Source of the DNA: Chromatium okenii
GTDB lineage: Bacteria > Pseudomonadota > Gammaproteobacteria > Chromatiales > Chromatiaceae
NCBI RefSeq assembly: GCF_002958735.1
Contig: NZ_PPGH01000034.1
Location: 372,001-436,000 of the forward strand
Reading direction: 5' to 3'
Length of the DNA stretch: 64,000 bases
In this document: piece after piece, positions 18,638 to 28,749 of the stretch
Numbering within the stretch: position 1 is the stretch's first letter
Layout: each line of letters starts with the position of its first letter
The notes under the pieces: generated by a model
What the model was told of the DNA's origin: nothing
Database searches by the model: none
What the model saw: only the letters and a program-made list of their open reading frames with translations
Program-made: the position numbers and the translations under genes

Positions 18638-19927
18638 TCAAAAAACAAAGTTATAAGACAAAGAAAACAGATTGATGTCTTCATTGCTCACATCGCCACC
18701 AACGGGCGAATCCACGAAGCTCGACGTCATGCCAACATGCGTTCGCGCCCATTCCAATTTGAGTTTACTGGTCGGCGTAAGCGCGTAAGAAGTACCCAGC
18801 GCCCAAGTGTGTTGATCGTAAGCAATAAAAATATCAGCAGTGGTACGTTGTAAAGCGTTAATCAACGGTGCACTGGGAAACCACGCAGGAATAGAAGACT
18901 GATTGATCGCCTGATTTAATTCGAGTGCGTTGTCTTCGGAACGTAGCCAAGCGTAATAAAGATAGGACGTCCACTTGCCAATACGCTTGCGCAACGAAGT
19001 GTAGCCACCATTGCTATTGATGCCAAATTCTGCGTATTTAACTAGGCGTCTTACATATTCAGTAGCAAACCGAATGTCGTAACCAAGACCAATATCAGCG
19101 CCCACCACAACAACTGAGAAATCCTCGCTTTTTCCAGTGGAAAATTCTGTTCCTAATCCTAATTCTGGTTGTAACGCGTAATACTGAATACCGGGAAATG
19201 GACTGACCAATGGAATATGATAAATCCATCGTTGTCCATCAAGCAGCTCAATAGATGGTTTATAAAAACTGAAACGAAATAGATTTTCCTGCTCCCGATA
19301 CGACAATACGATGCCTTTAACTTCGACCTGAATGGGAGTGAAGTATGCGCCGGCATCTAAATATCCCGGAACGGAATCGCGCAGGAAATAGCGCCACACG
19401 CTATCGGCGCTGCCCCAAAATAATTCAAGATTCAAATCGCCGCGCACCAATCCCCAAGTTTTGCTAATTGAAATTCCAGTGAAATCGACGGTGGGTGATG
19501 TTGCATACACTTCAACCGGCAGGCGGGCGTAATCAAATGTCCAACCAACATCCATGTTTTCCGAGTTGAGATAGCCCGGCAGTCGCAATTTGCCCAGCCG
19601 CAGCAGCCAATCGTCATTCGGTCGCCATGACAGAAATGCCCATGACAATTTTGGTATCCAACGGTTGTCATCATCATCGGCGGGCGAGATTTGCGCCTGT
19701 ACAGTGGCGCTCCAATGCACATTAAATTTAGCGTCCAATTGCACTCCAAACAGGCTGTCACGGGCAAAAGTGCCTCGGTCAGTAATCACACGCTGATACG
19801 AATAGGGTTGATCGGAACTGACGTAACCGAGCGTGCCATAGCCTGACCATGAACAATCCAGTGCCTGCGCGGAGTTCAGACTGAAGGCGAGAAACGCTGC
19901 CAGCATTAAATTAAAATGATAACGCAT
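18638..19927 (-). CDS. Outer-membrane porin-like beta-barrel, copy 1
   Basis: The 429-residue protein has a signal peptide ending NSAQA and then a barrel rich in aromatic girdle residues ending SLSYNFVF. Conserved phrases include GYGTLGYVSSDQPYSYQR, SPADDDDNRWIPKLSWAFLSW, LGKLRLPGYLNSENMDVGW and TPTSKLKLEWARTHVG. I cannot name a substrate. It is first in a two-gene minus-strand unit with the PstS-like protein, and the unit is duplicated in tandem at 20106-21825. An uptake channel for the small binding protein's ligand is a reasonable inference. Confidence 0.75.
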   Translation of the reverse strand: MRYHFNLMLAAFLAFSLNSAQALDCSWSGYGTLGYVSSDQPYSYQRVITDRGTFARDSLFGVQLDAKFNVHWSATVQAQISPADDDDNRWIPKLSWAFLSWRPNDDWLLRLGKLRLPGYLNSENMDVGWTFDYARLPVEVYATSPTVDFTGISISKTWGLVRGDLNLELFWGSADSVWRYFLRDSVPGYLDAGAYFTPIQVEVKGIVLSYREQENLFRFSFYKPSIELLDGQRWIYHIPLVSPFPGIQYYALQPELGLGTEFSTGKSEDFSVVVVGADIGLGYDIRFATEYVRRLVKYAEFGINSNGGYTSLRKRIGKWTSYLYYAWLRSEDNALELNQAINQSSIPAWFPSAPLINALQRTTADIFIAYDQHTWALGTSYALTPTSKLKLEWARTHVGMTSSFVDSPVGGDVSNEDINLFSLSYNFVF

Positions 19928-20070
19928 AGTTTTCCCAAGACATTTAGAAATTGCGCTGTTGAAAACGCAATTCGCCGATTTGCATAAAAACCTGATTGTG
20001 CTGCGTACAGTTTAGTGCTCAATTTCTTTATAGCAGCTTCATTGAATTACATTGCTCTTGGCGCAAATTA

Positions 20071-20096
20071 TTGGGTTGCCAATAGCGGCAACCCAA
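20071..20096. terminator. Perfect hairpin downstream of PstS-like copy 2
   Basis: TTGGGTTGCC pairs with GGCAACCCAA across a six-base loop, just after the minus-strand stop at 20106. A T tract is lacking, so it may be a transcript-end stabiliser or a dispersed palindrome rather than a classical terminator. Confidence 0.45.
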
Positions 20097-20105
20097 CCTA
20101 CGGCT

Positions 20106-20519
20106 TTATTTTTCAATTAACACATTGAGTTCTGGCGTTCGGTCAACGGCGCTGATATAACCAATTCCACCGGGCTGAGATTTCACAAAATCAATAATTT
20201 CACGGCTGGTGGCAAATTCTTTTGGTGGTGTTCCTTTACCAATAAAACGGCGCACCACCCAATAAGCCCGATATTGATCTTCATCCTTGGAAAGAAAGGT
20301 CGCAAAAAATTGCTGCCGCGTGGGACTGCCAGGCGCTACATTAACCACGATGGCTGGTTGACCATTGATTTCAATAATACGTCCAGTAAAAAGCTTTTCA
20401 ATGGTGACGCCATCCAATTTGGGTAAATCAGAATGACCAATAATTAAAACTTTATCGGCGGTGGCTTGACTAACGGCACACGCAAGAAAAAGGGCAAATG
20501 CGATGAGTTTGTTGTCCAT
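20106..20519 (-). CDS. Small PstS-like periplasmic protein, copy 2
   Basis: The 137-residue paralog of 18211-18627 starts MDNKLIAFALFLACAVSQATA (signal peptide). It keeps all core elements: LFTGRIIEINGQPAIVV, RQQFFATFLSKDEDQYRAYWV, GKGTPPKE and QPGGIGYIS. Differences cluster in the signal peptide and early core (ADKVLIIGHSDLPKLDGV). It lies 13 bases behind its porin. The ligand is unknown; phosphate or another oxyanion is only a family-based guess. Confidence 0.8.
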   Translation of the reverse strand: MDNKLIAFALFLACAVSQATADKVLIIGHSDLPKLDGVTIEKLFTGRIIEINGQPAIVVNVAPGSPTRQQFFATFLSKDEDQYRAYWVVRRFIGKGTPPKEFATSREIIDFVKSQPGGIGYISAVDRTPELNVLIEK

Positions 20520-20532
20520 GTCTTCGATCTCC

Positions 20533-21825
20533 TTAAAAAACGAAGTTGTAGGACAGAGAAAACAGATTGATGTCCTGATTGCTCACGTCACCACCAGCAG
20601 GCGAGTCTACGAAGCTAGACGCCATGCCAACATGGGTTCGCGCCCATTCCAATTTGAGTTTGCTGGTCGGAGTAAGTGCATAAGAAGTGCCCAATGCCCA
20701 AGTTTGTTGATCGTAGGCAACAAAAACATCAGCAGCGGCACGTTGTGCAGCGTTAATCAATAATGCGTTGGGAAACCACTTGGGCACAGAGGATTGATTG
20801 AGTGCCTGATTTAATTCGAGCGCATTATCTTCTGAACGTAGCCAAGCGTAATAAAGATAAGGTGTCCATTTGCCGATGCGCTTGCGTAATGAAGTATAGC
20901 CTCCATTGCTATTGAGACCGTTCTCAGCGTATTTAACGAGGCGTCTTACATATTCGCCAGCAAAGCGAATATCGTGACCAAGACCAATATCCATACCGGC
21001 AATGACAACCGAAAAATCTTGAGCATGTCCGCTGGGAATTTCTGTTCCCAATCCTATTTCTGGGCGCATTGCGTAATAGCTGATTCCGGGAAATGGACTC
21101 ACTAAAGGCATGTGATAATTCCATTCTTGCCCTTCAATGCGATGTTCTGTAGATGGCTTGTAAAAGCTGAAACGATAAAGGTCTTCTGCATTCCGCAACG
21201 ACAGCACCACACCTTTTACTTGAACGCGCATGAGACTGAAATCTGCGCCAGCAGCAAAATATCCCGGAACAGGATCGCGTATAAAAGAGCGCCACGCGCT
21301 GTCTGCTTTACCCCAGAACAATTCAAGATTCAAATCGCCTAATCCTAACTCCCAAATTTTACTGATTGACGCACCAGTAAAATCAACTGTGGGCGATGTT
21401 GAATACACATCAATTGGTAAACGGGCGTAATCAAATGTCCAACCAACATCCATATTTTCTGAATTGAGATAGCCCGGCACTCGCAATTTGCCGAGCCGCA
21501 GCAGCCAATCGTTATTCGGTCGCCATGATAAAAATGCCCACGACAATTTAGGATTCCAAGCGTTGTCGTCATCATCGGCGGGTGAAATTTGCGCCTGCAC
21601 GGTGGCGCTCCAATGCACATTAAACTTGGCGTCCAATTGCACTCCAAACAGACTATCACGCGCCAAAGTGCCACGATTATTAATAAAACGCTGCGTGTTG
21701 TAAGGTTGATCCGAGATGGCGTAACCGAGCGTACCGTAACCCGACCATGAAAAATCCACTGCTCGCGTTGTGCTCTGACCAAATGTGAGAAATGCCACCA
21801 GCATTAAATTGAGGGGATAGCGCAT
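20533..21825 (-). CDS. Outer-membrane porin-like beta-barrel, copy 2
   Basis: The start is set at ATG 21825, which begins a proper signal peptide (MRYPLNLMLVAFLTFGQSTTRA); the frame itself is open up to 21990. The 430-residue barrel is the paralog of 18638-19927, with GYGTLGYAISDQPYNTQR and SPADDDDNAWNPKLSWAFLSW and the same C-terminal SLSYNFVF. The 52 bases between its start and the divergent kinase gene must hold promoters for both, which links them physically and perhaps in regulation. Confidence 0.75.
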   Translation of the reverse strand: MRYPLNLMLVAFLTFGQSTTRAVDFSWSGYGTLGYAISDQPYNTQRFINNRGTLARDSLFGVQLDAKFNVHWSATVQAQISPADDDDNAWNPKLSWAFLSWRPNNDWLLRLGKLRVPGYLNSENMDVGWTFDYARLPIDVYSTSPTVDFTGASISKIWELGLGDLNLELFWGKADSAWRSFIRDPVPGYFAAGADFSLMRVQVKGVVLSLRNAEDLYRFSFYKPSTEHRIEGQEWNYHMPLVSPFPGISYYAMRPEIGLGTEIPSGHAQDFSVVIAGMDIGLGHDIRFAGEYVRRLVKYAENGLNSNGGYTSLRKRIGKWTPYLYYAWLRSEDNALELNQALNQSSVPKWFPNALLINAAQRAAADVFVAYDQQTWALGTSYALTPTSKLKLEWARTHVGMASSFVDSPAGGDVSNQDINLFSLSYNFVF

Positions 21826-21877
21826 AATTTTTCCAAGATAATTTTTGCGTTTCGACGAACAAGTGACGGAAAAGACG

Positions 21878-24689
21878 ATGAATCTCCGTAAAATTTCCGG
21901 TTGGTTTTCAATACTCGTGCTGCTGGCGCTGAGTGCCAATGGATTTCTGTTGTTTCTCATGGCGCAGGCACACGACAGTTTGTTGACCACGCAAGCGCAT
22001 CGTCAACAGGCGCTGACGCTCACGTACGCTTTGCAACAGGAAACCGAGCAACTCGTGCGTTTGGTGCGGGCGTATACCTTCACCGGTGAGCCGCGCTATC
22101 TATTTTATTATTACGACATCATTAGTATTCGCGCAGGCGAAAAACCTCCGCCTACTGAGTTTAATCCGACGACTTACTGGGACGAAGTGATTGCCGGACG
22201 CCACCAGCATCAATTGCCTGAAACAGGAATTCGCTCCTCGCTTGCTGACCGCATGACCTCACTGAGATTTAGTCAAGACGAATTCACAGCCCTCAATCGT
22301 GTTGGCGGCGACCGAGGTAATGAATCAAATCGAACAGATCGCCTTTGCCGCCACGCAGGGACTGTACGACCCAGAAACAGTAGATTTCGTTTCGGATGGC
22401 ACACCCCGACTGGATTTTGCCAGCAAGCTGGTACACGACGCGAAATACAACGGGCTCAAAGCAGAATTATCGACGGCAGTGCTGGCGCTGATGACATTGA
22501 CCGACGAACGCACTTACAAGGAAACCAAGGCTGCTACTCAGCGTCAAAGTCAACTCATCATGTTGTCGTTTGTGTTTATGGCGGGAACCATTTTGCTGGT
22601 GTTATTGGCATCGGAGATCATTCGACGCCAAGTGCTGCTGCCGATTCATCGCCTCAGTGAAGCCGCTCGCCGGTTAGCGAGTGGTGACTATTCCACTCGC
22701 GTGATTACCGCACTTTCCCGCAAATCCGATCACCCGCTCGGCGTCGAAGAGCTGGGCGCACTGGGCGCAACGTTCGACGGCATGGCGCAATCCATTGAAC
22801 ATGAACTGCTGACCCGCGCTGCCGTGCAGCGAGAATTGGAAGCAGCGCGGCAGCAAGCGGAAAACGCCACTCGCGCCAAGTCGATATTCCTCGCCAATAT
22901 GAGCCACGAAATTCGCACACCGATGAACGCGATCATCGGTATGAGTTATCTGGCGCTGCAAACTGCGCTGACGCCGCGCCAGCAGGATTACATCAGCACC
23001 GTGCACACTGCCGCGCATTCGCTGCTGGGAATTATCAACGACATCCTTGATTTTTCTAAAGTTGAAGCAGGCAAACTGGAGTTGGAACAGACAGCGTTTC
23101 GGCTGACTGATGTACTCGACAACACGCTGGCATTGTTGCGCCAGCGGGCAAAAGAAAAGGGTATCGCGCTGATTTTAGACATTATTGATCCTGATCTGCG
23201 CGGCGTGGCGGGTGTGTTATGCGGCGATGCGCTGCGGCTCGGTCAGGTGCTCAACAATCTGCTGTCCAACGCGGTCAAGTTCACCGAACAGGGCGGCGTC
23301 CGTTTGACCGTCACCACTGTGGCGCAATCCGACAGCGGTCGAGAACTGCGTTTCAGTATTCACGATACCGGCATCGGACTGACAACCGCGCAGATCAACG
23401 GTTTATTTCAGGAATTCACGCAAGCGGACGGCTCAACCACGCGCCGTTTTGGTGGCACTGGGCTGGGGCTGGCGATTTGTAAACGCTTGATTGCGTTAAT
23501 GGGCGGCGAAATTCAGGTTGTCAGTGAACCCGACGCTGGTTCCTGTTTCACCTTTACCGCGTATTTTGATGCTGGTGATGTAACCAATTTACGCACCGAT
23601 GCCGCCACTGCTGACGCGGCGCTGCTCACCGGAATGCGGGTGCTGCTGGTCGAAGATCATCCGATCAATCAGCAATTAGCGATTGAATTACTGCAAAGTC
23701 AGGGCGTTGTGGTTGATGTGGCAAATCATGGTCAACAGGCGCTCGACCAGCTTGCAGCGCAATCCGAAACTTATTATCACGCTGTATTGATGGATATTCA
23801 GATGCCGGTGATGGACGGTTACGAGGCGACCCAGCGGCTGCGCGACAATCCGCGTTATGCCGCGTTGCCGATCATCGCCATGACCGCTCACGCGCTGGTT
23901 GAAGAACGGGAACGGTGTTTGGCGCTCGGCATGACCGAACATCTCAGCAAACCGATTGAACCGGCGGCGTTGTACGCGATGTTGGCGCAGCATTATCAAG
24001 CGCCGCTTACCAATCCCGCCCAATCTGCCTTGAAAAAAGCGGGATTTTCTACGTTTCCTGATTTAGCGCAAAACGCTGGAGCATTGCCAGCACCGCTGCT
24101 CACCATTGCCGAACTGGATACCGCAAGCGGTCTGCGGCGCGTGGGCGGCAACATTCAGTTGTATGTGCAACTGCTCGCCAATTTTGTAAATGAATTCAGC
24201 GATGCGTCAGCAACGGTTGCGGCATTATTCGAGGCAGCAGATTGGGCAACGGTAGAACGCTGGGCGCATACGCTCGCAGGTTTAGCCGGCACCATCGGTG
24301 CAGCGCGAGTGCAGGAGTTAGCGCGAACATTGGAAACGGCGTGTCATCATGGCGATGGAAAAGCGGCGCAGATCGCCTTGCCGCTGTTGCTGATGGATTT
24401 ACAACCGTTGTTGATTGCGCTGCGGACGTATTTGGGCAAGCCGGCTGCAACGGAAACATCGCCACCGAATGCGGACGCTGGTCAATTGCCGGAATGTTTG
24501 CCGCAGTTGCGGCAGTTATTGAATAACTGCGACGGCGACGCCATCGCGTTGTGGGAAGCGCATCAACCGGAATTTGCTGGCGTATTGCCGCTGGCGCAGG
24601 TTCAAAAAATCACCCAAGCATTGATGAACATTGATTTTGAAATCGCTTTGCAATTGCTGCCCACTGACAAGTCGGAATCTTCAACATGA
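21878..24689 (+). pseudogene. Membrane hybrid histidine kinase with receiver and HPt domains; frame break near 22300
   Basis: ATG 21878 follows GGAAAAG. Two membrane segments (FSILVLLALSANGFLLFLM; LIMLSFVFMAGTILLVLLA) flank a periplasmic sensor of about 200 residues. A HAMP domain, a dimerisation domain with [13 protein letters not shown] and a HATPase domain (NNLLSNAVKF, DTGIGL, GGTGLGL) follow. Then come a receiver (LLVEDHPINQQ, LMDIQMPVMDG, LSKP) and an HPt domain (His in ERWAHTLAGLAGTIGA). The frame changes at about 22298-22302, consistent with loss of a GT dinucleotide (EFTALNRV then LAATEVMNQIEQ expected). The ATGA overlap with the next gene shows an operon. Confidence 0.88.
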
Positions 24690-25780
24690 GTCCATCTGCT
24701 ATTGAACGTCCCACCATTTTGGTGGTGGACGACACTCCCGCCAATCTCAGCCTACTCAATGCGTTTCTCGGTCGGGACTATCGCATTCTGCTGGCGAACC
24801 ACGGCGTCAAGGCGCTGCAACTGGCCAGTGAACACCAGCCCGATTTGATTTTGCTGGATATTATGATGCCGGACATGGACGGTTATGAGGTGTGTCGCCG
24901 ACTGAAAGCAGACGAGGCATTGCGGCGCATTCCGGTGTTGTTTCTCACTGCAAGAACTGAAATTGGCGATGAAGAACAGGGTTTTGCGCTGGGTGCTGTC
25001 GATTTTATTCACAAGCCAATCAGTTTGCCCATCGTCGCTGCTCGCGTCCGTTCGCATTTGCAACTCAAGGTTTGGCAGGATTTTCTCCTTGATCAAAATG
25101 CGTGGCTGCGGCGCGAAGTCGAAAGGCGTCTATCGGACATTAACCGGTTTCAGGATGCGTCAATTCTGACGATGGTCTCGCTCGCCGAATTCCGCGATGA
25201 ATGCACTGGCAATCATATTCACCGCACCCAAGAATATGTTCGATTGCTGGCGCAGCAACTCGCTCATCTTCCACGTTATCAACACCAATTAACCCAGAAT
25301 CATATAGAGCTAATGAGCAAATCAGCGGCGCTACATGACGTGGGCAAAATAGCAATTCCCGATCACATTCTGCTGAAACCCGGCAAATTGACCGAAGAAG
25401 AATTCATTATCATGCGCACTCATGCCCAGCGTGGTTATGAAATGTTGGCACGAGCTGGTGAACATCTCGGCGAACATGGCGAATTTCTCAAATTAGCCAA
25501 AGATATTGCGCGTTATCACCACGAAAAATGGGATGGTTCCGGTTATCCCAATGGGTTGCAGGGTCACGCAATTCCAATTGCAGCGCGGTTAATGGCAGTA
25601 GCGGATGTCTTTGATGCGCTGCTAACACGCCGCCCGTATAAAGAACCTTTTCCCATGAGCGAAGTGGTTACGATTATGAAACAAGGCAGCGGCAATCATT
25701 TTGATCCTGAAGTGATCGACGCTTTTTTAGTGATTCTGCCGCAATTGGAAGAAGTGGTGCGGTGTGAAACTGATGCTTAA
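24686..25780 (+). CDS. Response regulator with HD-GYP c-di-GMP phosphodiesterase domain
   Basis: The receiver (residues 10-125) has VVDDTPAN, Asp58 in LLDIMMPDMDGYEVC and HKPIS. The HD-GYP domain has HDVGKIAIPDHILLKPG, MRTHAQRGYEML and HHEKWDGSGYPNGL, so all metal ligands of the HHExxDGxGYP type are present. It should hydrolyse c-di-GMP when phosphorylated. Its ATG overlaps the stop of the hybrid kinase by four bases, making that kinase's HPt domain the likely phosphodonor. It is cytoplasmic, and its total of 364 residues is usual for this architecture. Confidence 0.93.
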   Translation: MSPSAIERPTILVVDDTPANLSLLNAFLGRDYRILLANHGVKALQLASEHQPDLILLDIMMPDMDGYEVCRRLKADEALRRIPVLFLTARTEIGDEEQGFALGAVDFIHKPISLPIVAARVRSHLQLKVWQDFLLDQNAWLRREVERRLSDINRFQDASILTMVSLAEFRDECTGNHIHRTQEYVRLLAQQLAHLPRYQHQLTQNHIELMSKSAALHDVGKIAIPDHILLKPGKLTEEEFIIMRTHAQRGYEMLARAGEHLGEHGEFLKLAKDIARYHHEKWDGSGYPNGLQGHAIPIAARLMAVADVFDALLTRRPYKEPFPMSEVVTIMKQGSGNHFDPEVIDAFLVILPQLEEVVRCETDA

Positions 25781-25810
25781 ATGCAGATTTTACGACATCA
25801 GATTGAATAC

Positions 25811-25839
25811 CAGCAGCGGCAATTCAAACGCCGCTGCTG
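25811..25839. terminator. Hairpin between convergent genes
   Basis: CAGCAGCGGC (25811-25820) pairs perfectly with GCCGCTGCTG (25830-25839), lying between two convergent stops. The flanking T runs are poor, so its strength as a terminator is uncertain. Confidence 0.5.
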
Positions 25840-25849
25840 TTCTGTGTTG

Positions 25850-28465
25850 TTATAAAACGTTTCCTGTTCGTAACAACGGCGTAATGACATCAACCGGCAG
25901 CGGCTTTGCGAACAAATAACCCTGCGCGACAAAGCAATGATGGTTAATTAAAAAATCACGTTGTTCCTTGGTTTCTACACCCTCAGCGATAATGTGTAAC
26001 CCAAGATTTGCACCCAAGCCAATAATTGCTTTGACAATCGTTACACTTTGCGTTAGCGCATCTTCAGCACTATTGATTTCGGCAAGAAATGAACGATCAA
26101 TTTTAAGTGCTTGTACTGGCAAACGATTGAGATAACTTAGTGACGCATAACCAGTCCCAAAATCATCTAATGACAATGAAAAACCCTGTTCGCGCAATGC
26201 CGATAAAATCATCACTGCCTTTTCAATTGAGTGCATTGCTGCACTTTCAGTCACTTCAAATTCTAAATCTGCTGGTGTAACGCCAGTATCATGCACGATT
26301 GTTTGAATACGCTGCGCTAAATTATCTTGATACAATTCATTCGCTGATAGATTTACTGCCACCGGCACGACTGGCACACCTTCTGCTCGCCACAGTTTAA
26401 TTTGCTCACATGCTTGGCGGAGCACTAATGGGCCGATTTGTAAAATTAATCCTGTTGCTTCCGCAATTGGAATAAAACGTCCGGGCTGTACCAAACCCCA
26501 TTCAGGATGATTCCAACGTACCAACGCTTCCAGACTTAAAATAGCACCTGTAGCGATATTCACCCGTGGTTGATAATACAAAACCAATTCTTGACGCTCA
26601 ATTGCTAACCGCAATGCTTGTTCTACTTGGAATTGCTCTAAAAGCTGTTGATTTAATGTCGCCGTATAAAAACGATAAGTATGACGTCCATCAGCTTTGG
26701 CAATATGCAATGCTGTATCGGCATGATTAATTAACATGTCGGTCGTTTCAGCGTCTTCGGGATACAGCGCAATTCCCACGCTGGCAGTAATGTGCATTTG
26801 GTTTTCGCCGAGCAGAATTGGCTCATCAAGCGCCGCTTGAATACGCTCTGCCAATCCGGCTGTATCGCGCACTTGACGTACCTGCCCGATTAACAACACA
26901 AAATTGTCACCACCGAGTCGCGCCAGCATGTCTTCTTCTCGTAATAACATGCGTAGTCGCTGGGCGACTGCTTGCAATAAACGATCACCAGTTTCGTGAC
27001 CCAATGAATCATTGATAAATTTCAAATTATCAATGTCAATTGAGAGTAAAGCTAAACGATGGTGTTCCCGCGCTGCGAGAATTAATGCTTGGGTGACACG
27101 CTCACGCATGAGCGTTCTATTCGGTAAACCAGTGAGTGGATCGTAATGCGTGATATAGCTCAATTGCGCAGATAACAAGCGTTTTTCACTGACATCTTCG
27201 GCGAGTTTTACAAAATGAGAAATCAGATGATCTTCATTGCGCAATGGTGTAATCAGTGCTTGTTCCCAATAAATCTCGCCAGATTTTTTACGGTTTTGAA
27301 ACTCGCCGCGCCATGATTGACCATTGCGCAATAACTTCCACATTTCTGCTTCCATGACGGCAGGAGTGCTTTCATTACGCAATAAATTAACTGATTTTCC
27401 AAATACGTCTTCACGGCTGTAGCCAGTTGTTTCACAAAAACATTGATTAACGTATTCGATATTGCCTTCCAAATCAGTGATTAAGACAATGCTGGGGCTT
27501 TGTTCAACCACTAATGCTAAACGTTGAATTTTAGTCGCATGTTGATGTTGTTCAGTGATATTCACTAAACCGCCATACAAACGCCGTGCTGGTGTTTTGC
27601 TAAAATCAAATACGCATTCATTAGTGGTTCGTACCCAACGCAGTGAGCCATCCTGATTTCGTAGTCGCAATTCGCAGGTTTTGGTTTCGCCGGGTTTAAG
27701 CTGTAATACCTGAACATTAAAAATTTCCATATCTTCTGGAATCACTAAAAAGCTCCAGCAACCATGCGCCAGCACTTCATTTAAACTGTATCCAATTAGC
27801 GATTCAACAGAGCCCGTCATCCAATCAATTTTAAATTTACCATCTCCCAATTCAATGCAGGAATACGCAACATCGCTCATAATTGCAGTGAGCTGTTGAT
27901 AGCGGGCTTCTCGTCCAATACGTTCGGTTTGGTCAACGATGGTACACACGAATTCAGCATCTTCACCAACTGGTCCTGGTAAACGAATGAGCATCAGGTC
28001 AGCAATGACAGTGCCATGTTTTGCGCTGTGCAAAGAAATTTCCGTGCATTCAGCTTTGCCTGTGGTGCGTGCTTGTTGAAACGCATTTTCTAAAACCGGA
28101 ACATGATGCGGATTTGCAAGATGACTAAATAGCTGGCGATTGAGTTTTAATAGCGAGGTTGCTGCTGAGTTGGCTTCTTTAACGCGTCCTTGCCAAGAAA
28201 CCAATAGCGTTGGCAATGGCAGATTTTCGTACAGTCGAATAAAACGTGCCAAGGAAAGCTCATTGGCTTCCTGACTTTCATGCAGTGCTTCTTGTTGAAT
28301 TAACAATTCGGCGTGATAAATATGCAATTCTTCTAAAAGCATATCGAGACTGAATTCGCCACGCTTAAATTCAGTTAATGCACTATCAAAAGAATGGTCA
28401 CGCAAAATACGTCGGGCTTGTTCACGTAGGCGCGTCGATTCAACAAGAGTCTTACTGATCTTCAT
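25850..28465 (-). CDS. PAS-GGDEF-EAL c-di-GMP protein with degenerate GGDNF
   Basis: The 871-residue soluble protein has PAS-type domains at about 75-190, 195-305 and 315-430. The GGDEF domain follows, in which the active-site motif reads GGDNF (518-522). The EAL domain has EALVRW (646-651), TESAAMHS, DDFGTGYASLSYLNRLPV and AEGVET. The Glu-to-Asn change suggests no diguanylate cyclase activity, while the EAL motifs look catalytic, so c-di-GMP phosphodiesterase is the likely activity. It converges on the HD-GYP gene, placing two c-di-GMP-degrading proteins side by side. Its promoter lies in the 284-base gap before malQ. Confidence 0.9.
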   Translation of the reverse strand: MKISKTLVESTRLREQARRILRDHSFDSALTEFKRGEFSLDMLLEELHIYHAELLIQQEALHESQEANELSLARFIRLYENLPLPTLLVSWQGRVKEANSAATSLLKLNRQLFSHLANPHHVPVLENAFQQARTTGKAECTEISLHSAKHGTVIADLMLIRLPGPVGEDAEFVCTIVDQTERIGREARYQQLTAIMSDVAYSCIELGDGKFKIDWMTGSVESLIGYSLNEVLAHGCWSFLVIPEDMEIFNVQVLQLKPGETKTCELRLRNQDGSLRWVRTTNECVFDFSKTPARRLYGGLVNITEQHQHATKIQRLALVVEQSPSIVLITDLEGNIEYVNQCFCETTGYSREDVFGKSVNLLRNESTPAVMEAEMWKLLRNGQSWRGEFQNRKKSGEIYWEQALITPLRNEDHLISHFVKLAEDVSEKRLLSAQLSYITHYDPLTGLPNRTLMRERVTQALILAAREHHRLALLSIDIDNLKFINDSLGHETGDRLLQAVAQRLRMLLREEDMLARLGGDNFVLLIGQVRQVRDTAGLAERIQAALDEPILLGENQMHITASVGIALYPEDAETTDMLINHADTALHIAKADGRHTYRFYTATLNQQLLEQFQVEQALRLAIERQELVLYYQPRVNIATGAILSLEALVRWNHPEWGLVQPGRFIPIAEATGLILQIGPLVLRQACEQIKLWRAEGVPVVPVAVNLSANELYQDNLAQRIQTIVHDTGVTPADLEFEVTESAAMHSIEKAVMILSALREQGFSLSLDDFGTGYASLSYLNRLPVQALKIDRSFLAEINSAEDALTQSVTIVKAIIGLGANLGLHIIAEGVETKEQRDFLINHHCFVAQGYLFAKPLPVDVITPLLRTGNVL

Positions 28466-28749
28466 TTGCAGTTAAATCCAACCTTCAAAACATAAAGAAA
28501 TAAAAATGAAATGGCCTAAATTACAATGTAATGACGTTGTGTTCTATTCACCTGCGCTGATGACAACGCTTGCCAAAAAATATGTGGTCTTGCGTATTTC
28601 AAACCACACAACGTTGGCGGATTGTTTCATAGATTCTGCGATTGTTCGATACACCGTTTGTCGCTGTGCGGGATTTCAAGCAGGCTTTTCGCTGGCGCTT
28701 TGGGTAGACTTCACGGGTTTTGAATCAAGCGCCCGACAGAGGTTTCTTC

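Larger units (their letters stand above)
18211..21825 (-). repeat. Tandem duplication of porin + PstS-like cassette
   Basis: Units 18211-19927 and 20106-21825 have the same gene order, gene spacing (10 and 13 bases) and orientation. They are highly similar at DNA level, for example around GGTGTTCCTTTACCAATAAA in both PstS-like genes. The copies are separated by about 180 bases. Confidence 0.9.
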
